Below are positions 6,677 through 9,070 of a stretch of DNA of 9,070 nt, in pieces (the stretch's first letter is position 1; each line of letters opens with the position of its first letter). The notes beneath the pieces are model-generated. The model saw nothing but the letters and a program-made list of their open reading frames with translations, ran no database searches and had not been told where the DNA came from. Source of the DNA: Ignavibacteriota bacterium (GTDB lineage: Bacteria > Bacteroidota > Kapaibacteriia > Palsa-1295). The position numbers were made by a program, and so were the translations under genes. The stretch is from NCBI GenBank assembly GCA_003151215.1, contig PLXB01000459.1, positions 10,283 through 19,352 on the forward strand. The letters run 5' to 3'.

Positions 6677-9004
6677 ATGAAAAACATACTTTCACTCCGA
6701 TTCGCAAGGCTTCAAAGTCTGCGAAATGTATTCGTTTTGATCGCTTTGTGCGGTCTTATAGCATACTCCATTACTGGCTGTTCATCCGGACCGACAAGCC
6801 CCGGTGCAGGCATCGGAACGCAGACAACGACGATCTATGGGCGCATCATCGATGAATCAGGGGTGTCTCTGATGGGCGTATCGGTTTCTGCCGGCGCGAA
6901 AATGGCAACGACCGATGCCAATGGTATCTTTATCCTCAAAGATGCAACGGTGCCGCAAGGCAGAGCCGTTGTCATTGCAAAGAAGGCGGGATATTTTAAT
7001 GCTGCCCACGCAGAAGTACCAAACTCGAACGGCACAACGCGGATGGCGCTTTCGATGATGAGCGATGCGGCAACAGCAAATGTTTCTGCGACAAACGGCG
7101 GAACGGTGAATGTTACCGGAGGCGCTTCGATCGCATTCAGCGCCGGAAGTTTTACCGATGCTTCGGGTACGCCCTATAGCGGAACGGTCAGTGTTGCTGC
7201 GCGATTTCTCGATCCGCAAAGTGCTTCATTCTTCGATTATTTTTCCGGCGATGACCTCGCTCAAACTACAAGCGGCAAAAGCGTCTCACTTATATCATCG
7301 GGGGTTCTTCGCGTCGAACTCAAAGATCAGAGCGGAAATACATTGAAGCTCGATGCTTCGAAGCCTGCCACACTTTCCTATCCGAAACCAATCGACACCA
7401 AAGCTCCTGCAGTTATGCCATTGTGGTATTTCGATGAAACACTCGGCATGTGGAAAGAAGAAGGCAGCGCAACACTAAAGAACGGAATCTATAGCGGCAC
7501 TGTCACGCATTTCAGCGAGCATAATCTGGATTACTTCGATTCAAGCAGCAGCGGCGGATTCTCTCATAGCACAGTATTGCTTCGCGTTGTCTGTAACGGA
7601 ATTCCGATCGGCGGCGTCGCAGTCTCTATCGTTGCTGACGATGCTCCGGGAAAATATTTTGTCCATCCCGGCGGCATAACCGGACCGGATGGAAGGATCA
7701 CCTTCATTCGCTTCCCGGATAATCGTCCGACGCAGATCGATATTTCAAGCGCAAAAAATAACGGATTGTATTTTATTAATACACCTATTAACGTAACGGT
7801 AACCAATGATCAGACACTCGATCTCGGTGATGTTTCTCTGAACTCACCATGTCCGGCGTCAATTTCAGGGTCTCTTGAATGCAACGGGACGAAAGTCGAA
7901 GGGCTTCTCACTGTTTCCGACGGAAAAAATATTACGTATGCTTATACAAAGACCGGTGACTTCGGAATGCAGGTGCCTTCGACAGTGCCGCTCACGGTAG
8001 ATGCTACCAATGCGAACGGCGACGTTGCCAACACGACGATTGTCACTGCGCTGGCATCAGGCGAACAGCGTAATATCGGAAATATCGGTTTATGCGGCTC
8101 CGGAACGCCGAACTACACGGAGATCACCGTCGGCACTTCTTCGGCAATCGCCCTATCGCCCGATGGCTCGCGCCTTGCCGTCTGGGGTGGATCGATCCTT
8201 ACCGTGTATGATGCTTCCAAGGGGAATCTATTGAGTTCTGCAACGAGTACTCCGACATTCAATACATTACAGTTCAGCCTCGATGGTTCGAAGCTGCTTG
8301 CCGCAGAAAATAATTATAGCGTCGGACAAGCGACGGTCTATGATGTTTCCGGCACAATTGCTACTGTCATTACTACTATCCCTAATATCATCAATGCGAA
8401 ACTCTATGATGACGGCAGCAAGATCATTGCAAGCCTAAGTTCTGCTTCAAGTACCATCGTCATTTATTCAGCAGTAAATGGAAGCTTGATCAATACGCTC
8501 ACTCCGACAATGACCGGTAAAAATAATTACTATAGTAATTTCGGATTCATCCGCGGCGAGAATGCCGCCATCTATCAAGACGGACTTACTGCACGCGTTT
8601 GGGGTGTCGCGACCAATGCCGAACTCCGGAATTTTCCGGTGACAGGAGCCTCGTATTATTTCGCCTCATCCGAAGATGGAAATACCGTTGCCACAGGCGG
8701 CGGCAGCTTGCCCCTTTCATGTTTTGATACAAAGGCGGGCGCGAAGATCGGCGACCTGACGGGAATCACTAATTCAAGCAGGGATTCGGGGGCCGGCACA
8801 CTTATTCTTACGCAGAACTATGTCTATACATCATCTCCGATCAGCGGAGCTGTTGAAGTCAGTATCATCAAGATCTCCGACGGTACATCGAGCGTCAGGC
8901 TGCTTTCTGCCTCTGCCTCGATCGATGGTTTGGCAGCCAGCCGCAACGAAAAATATCTTGCCGCAGCCCAAAACGGAAAAGTACGGATCTGGAAACTCCA
9001 GTAG
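6677..9004 (+). CDS. large lipoprotein with carboxypeptidase-regulatory-like domain and C-terminal WD40-like propeller
   Basis: The 775-residue protein starts with a lipoprotein signal: basic N-terminus, hydrophobic segment at about 17-34, then I-T-G-C with the lipid-accepting C35. A carboxypeptidase-regulatory-like beta-sandwich follows (about 53-127: YGRIIDESGVSLMGVSV...TTDANGIFIL...KKAGYF). The middle part (about 135-290) ends in MPLWYFDETLGMWKEEG and THFSEHNLDYF, a pattern seen in FAM171/CILP-like and bacterial surface lipoproteins. Two further beta-rich segments lie at about 298-390 and 393-473. From about 485 to 775 I count seven degenerate propeller repeats, near 488, 527, 570, 617, 657, 700 and 747. 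Features include SPDGSRLAVW, SLDGSKLLAA, SEDGNTVATGG and a final KVRIWKLQ. Its role is unknown; the architecture suggests binding at the cell surface. Its relation to the paa operon is only by position. A terminator follows. Confidence 0.9.
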   Translation: MKNILSLRFARLQSLRNVFVLIALCGLIAYSITGCSSGPTSPGAGIGTQTTTIYGRIIDESGVSLMGVSVSAGAKMATTDANGIFILKDATVPQGRAVVIAKKAGYFNAAHAEVPNSNGTTRMALSMMSDAATANVSATNGGTVNVTGGASIAFSAGSFTDASGTPYSGTVSVAARFLDPQSASFFDYFSGDDLAQTTSGKSVSLISSGVLRVELKDQSGNTLKLDASKPATLSYPKPIDTKAPAVMPLWYFDETLGMWKEEGSATLKNGIYSGTVTHFSEHNLDYFDSSSSGGFSHSTVLLRVVCNGIPIGGVAVSIVADDAPGKYFVHPGGITGPDGRITFIRFPDNRPTQIDISSAKNNGLYFINTPINVTVTNDQTLDLGDVSLNSPCPASISGSLECNGTKVEGLLTVSDGKNITYAYTKTGDFGMQVPSTVPLTVDATNANGDVANTTIVTALASGEQRNIGNIGLCGSGTPNYTEITVGTSSAIALSPDGSRLAVWGGSILTVYDASKGNLLSSATSTPTFNTLQFSLDGSKLLAAENNYSVGQATVYDVSGTIATVITTIPNIINAKLYDDGSKIIASLSSASSTIVIYSAVNGSLINTLTPTMTGKNNYYSNFGFIRGENAAIYQDGLTARVWGVATNAELRNFPVTGASYYFASSEDGNTVATGGGSLPLSCFDTKAGAKIGDLTGITNSSRDSGAGTLILTQNYVYTSSPISGAVEVSIIKISDGTSSVRLLSASASIDGLAASRNEKYLAAAQNGKVRIWKLQ

Positions 9005-9030
9005 TTTGAACGACCGATTCAACAATGCAA

Positions 9031-9059
9031 TAAAAAGCCGGGTAAAACACGGCTTTTTA
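9031..9059 (+). terminator. rho-independent terminator after the propeller lipoprotein gene
   Basis: TAAAAAGCCG at 9031-9040 pairs perfectly with CGGCTTTTTA at 9050-9059 (10 bp, 9-base loop). A T-rich stretch overlaps the right arm and continues downstream. It begins 27 bases after the TAG stop at 9002-9004. The A tract on the left arm means it could also act on the - strand. Confidence 0.88.
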
Positions 9060-9070
9060 TTTGTCTGGGA

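Noticed and set aside
7564..7806. - strand open frames inside the propeller lipoprotein gene
   Set aside because: They are shadows of a long + strand gene with clear domain structure and show no recognisable protein features.

Overview
The window holds most of a bacterial phenylacetate-degradation operon on the + strand, two genes on the - strand to its left, and a large + strand lipoprotein gene to its right. The source is most likely a member of the Bacteroidota/Chlorobiota (FCB) group, perhaps an Ignavibacteria- or Kapabacteria-like lineage. The evidence is a type IX secretion (T9SS) C-terminal sorting domain, a DUF6600-type lipoprotein, near absence of strong Shine-Dalgarno sequences, and PaaA text of the Bacteroidota type. 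The lineage is an inference; no marker gene is present.

Left arm (1-2230, - strand): a W/G/Y-rich DUF6600-like lipoprotein runs off the window edge. Just upstream of it lies a secreted serine hydrolase of the beta-lactamase/PBP class C family with a T9SS sorting domain. Its reading frame is continuous over 505 codons except for two in-frame stop codons (TAG and TGA) 21 bases apart. They lie between the SxxK and YxN catalytic motifs, so it is annotated as a pseudogene.

Centre (2358-6570, + strand): the order is paaE, paaA, a GNAT acetyltransferase, paaB, paaC, paaD. PaaA (catalytic di-iron subunit), PaaB, PaaC (structural partner) and PaaE (FAD/2Fe-2S reductase) form the phenylacetyl-CoA 1,2-epoxidase, and PaaD is its Fe-S maturation factor. 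All five are full length with their key motifs. The GNAT gene sits between paaA and paaB, looks more A+T-rich in its first part, and is the unexpected member. The ligase (PaaK) and the later enzymes (PaaG, PaaZ, PaaJ, PaaF, PaaH) are not in the window.

Right arm (6677-9059, + strand): a 775-residue lipoprotein combines a carboxypeptidase-regulatory-like domain, a middle region with a WKEEG...HFSEHNLD signature, and a C-terminal seven-repeat WD40/YVTN-like propeller. A clear rho-independent terminator follows it. No RNA genes, CRISPR arrays, insertion sequences or attachment sites were found.
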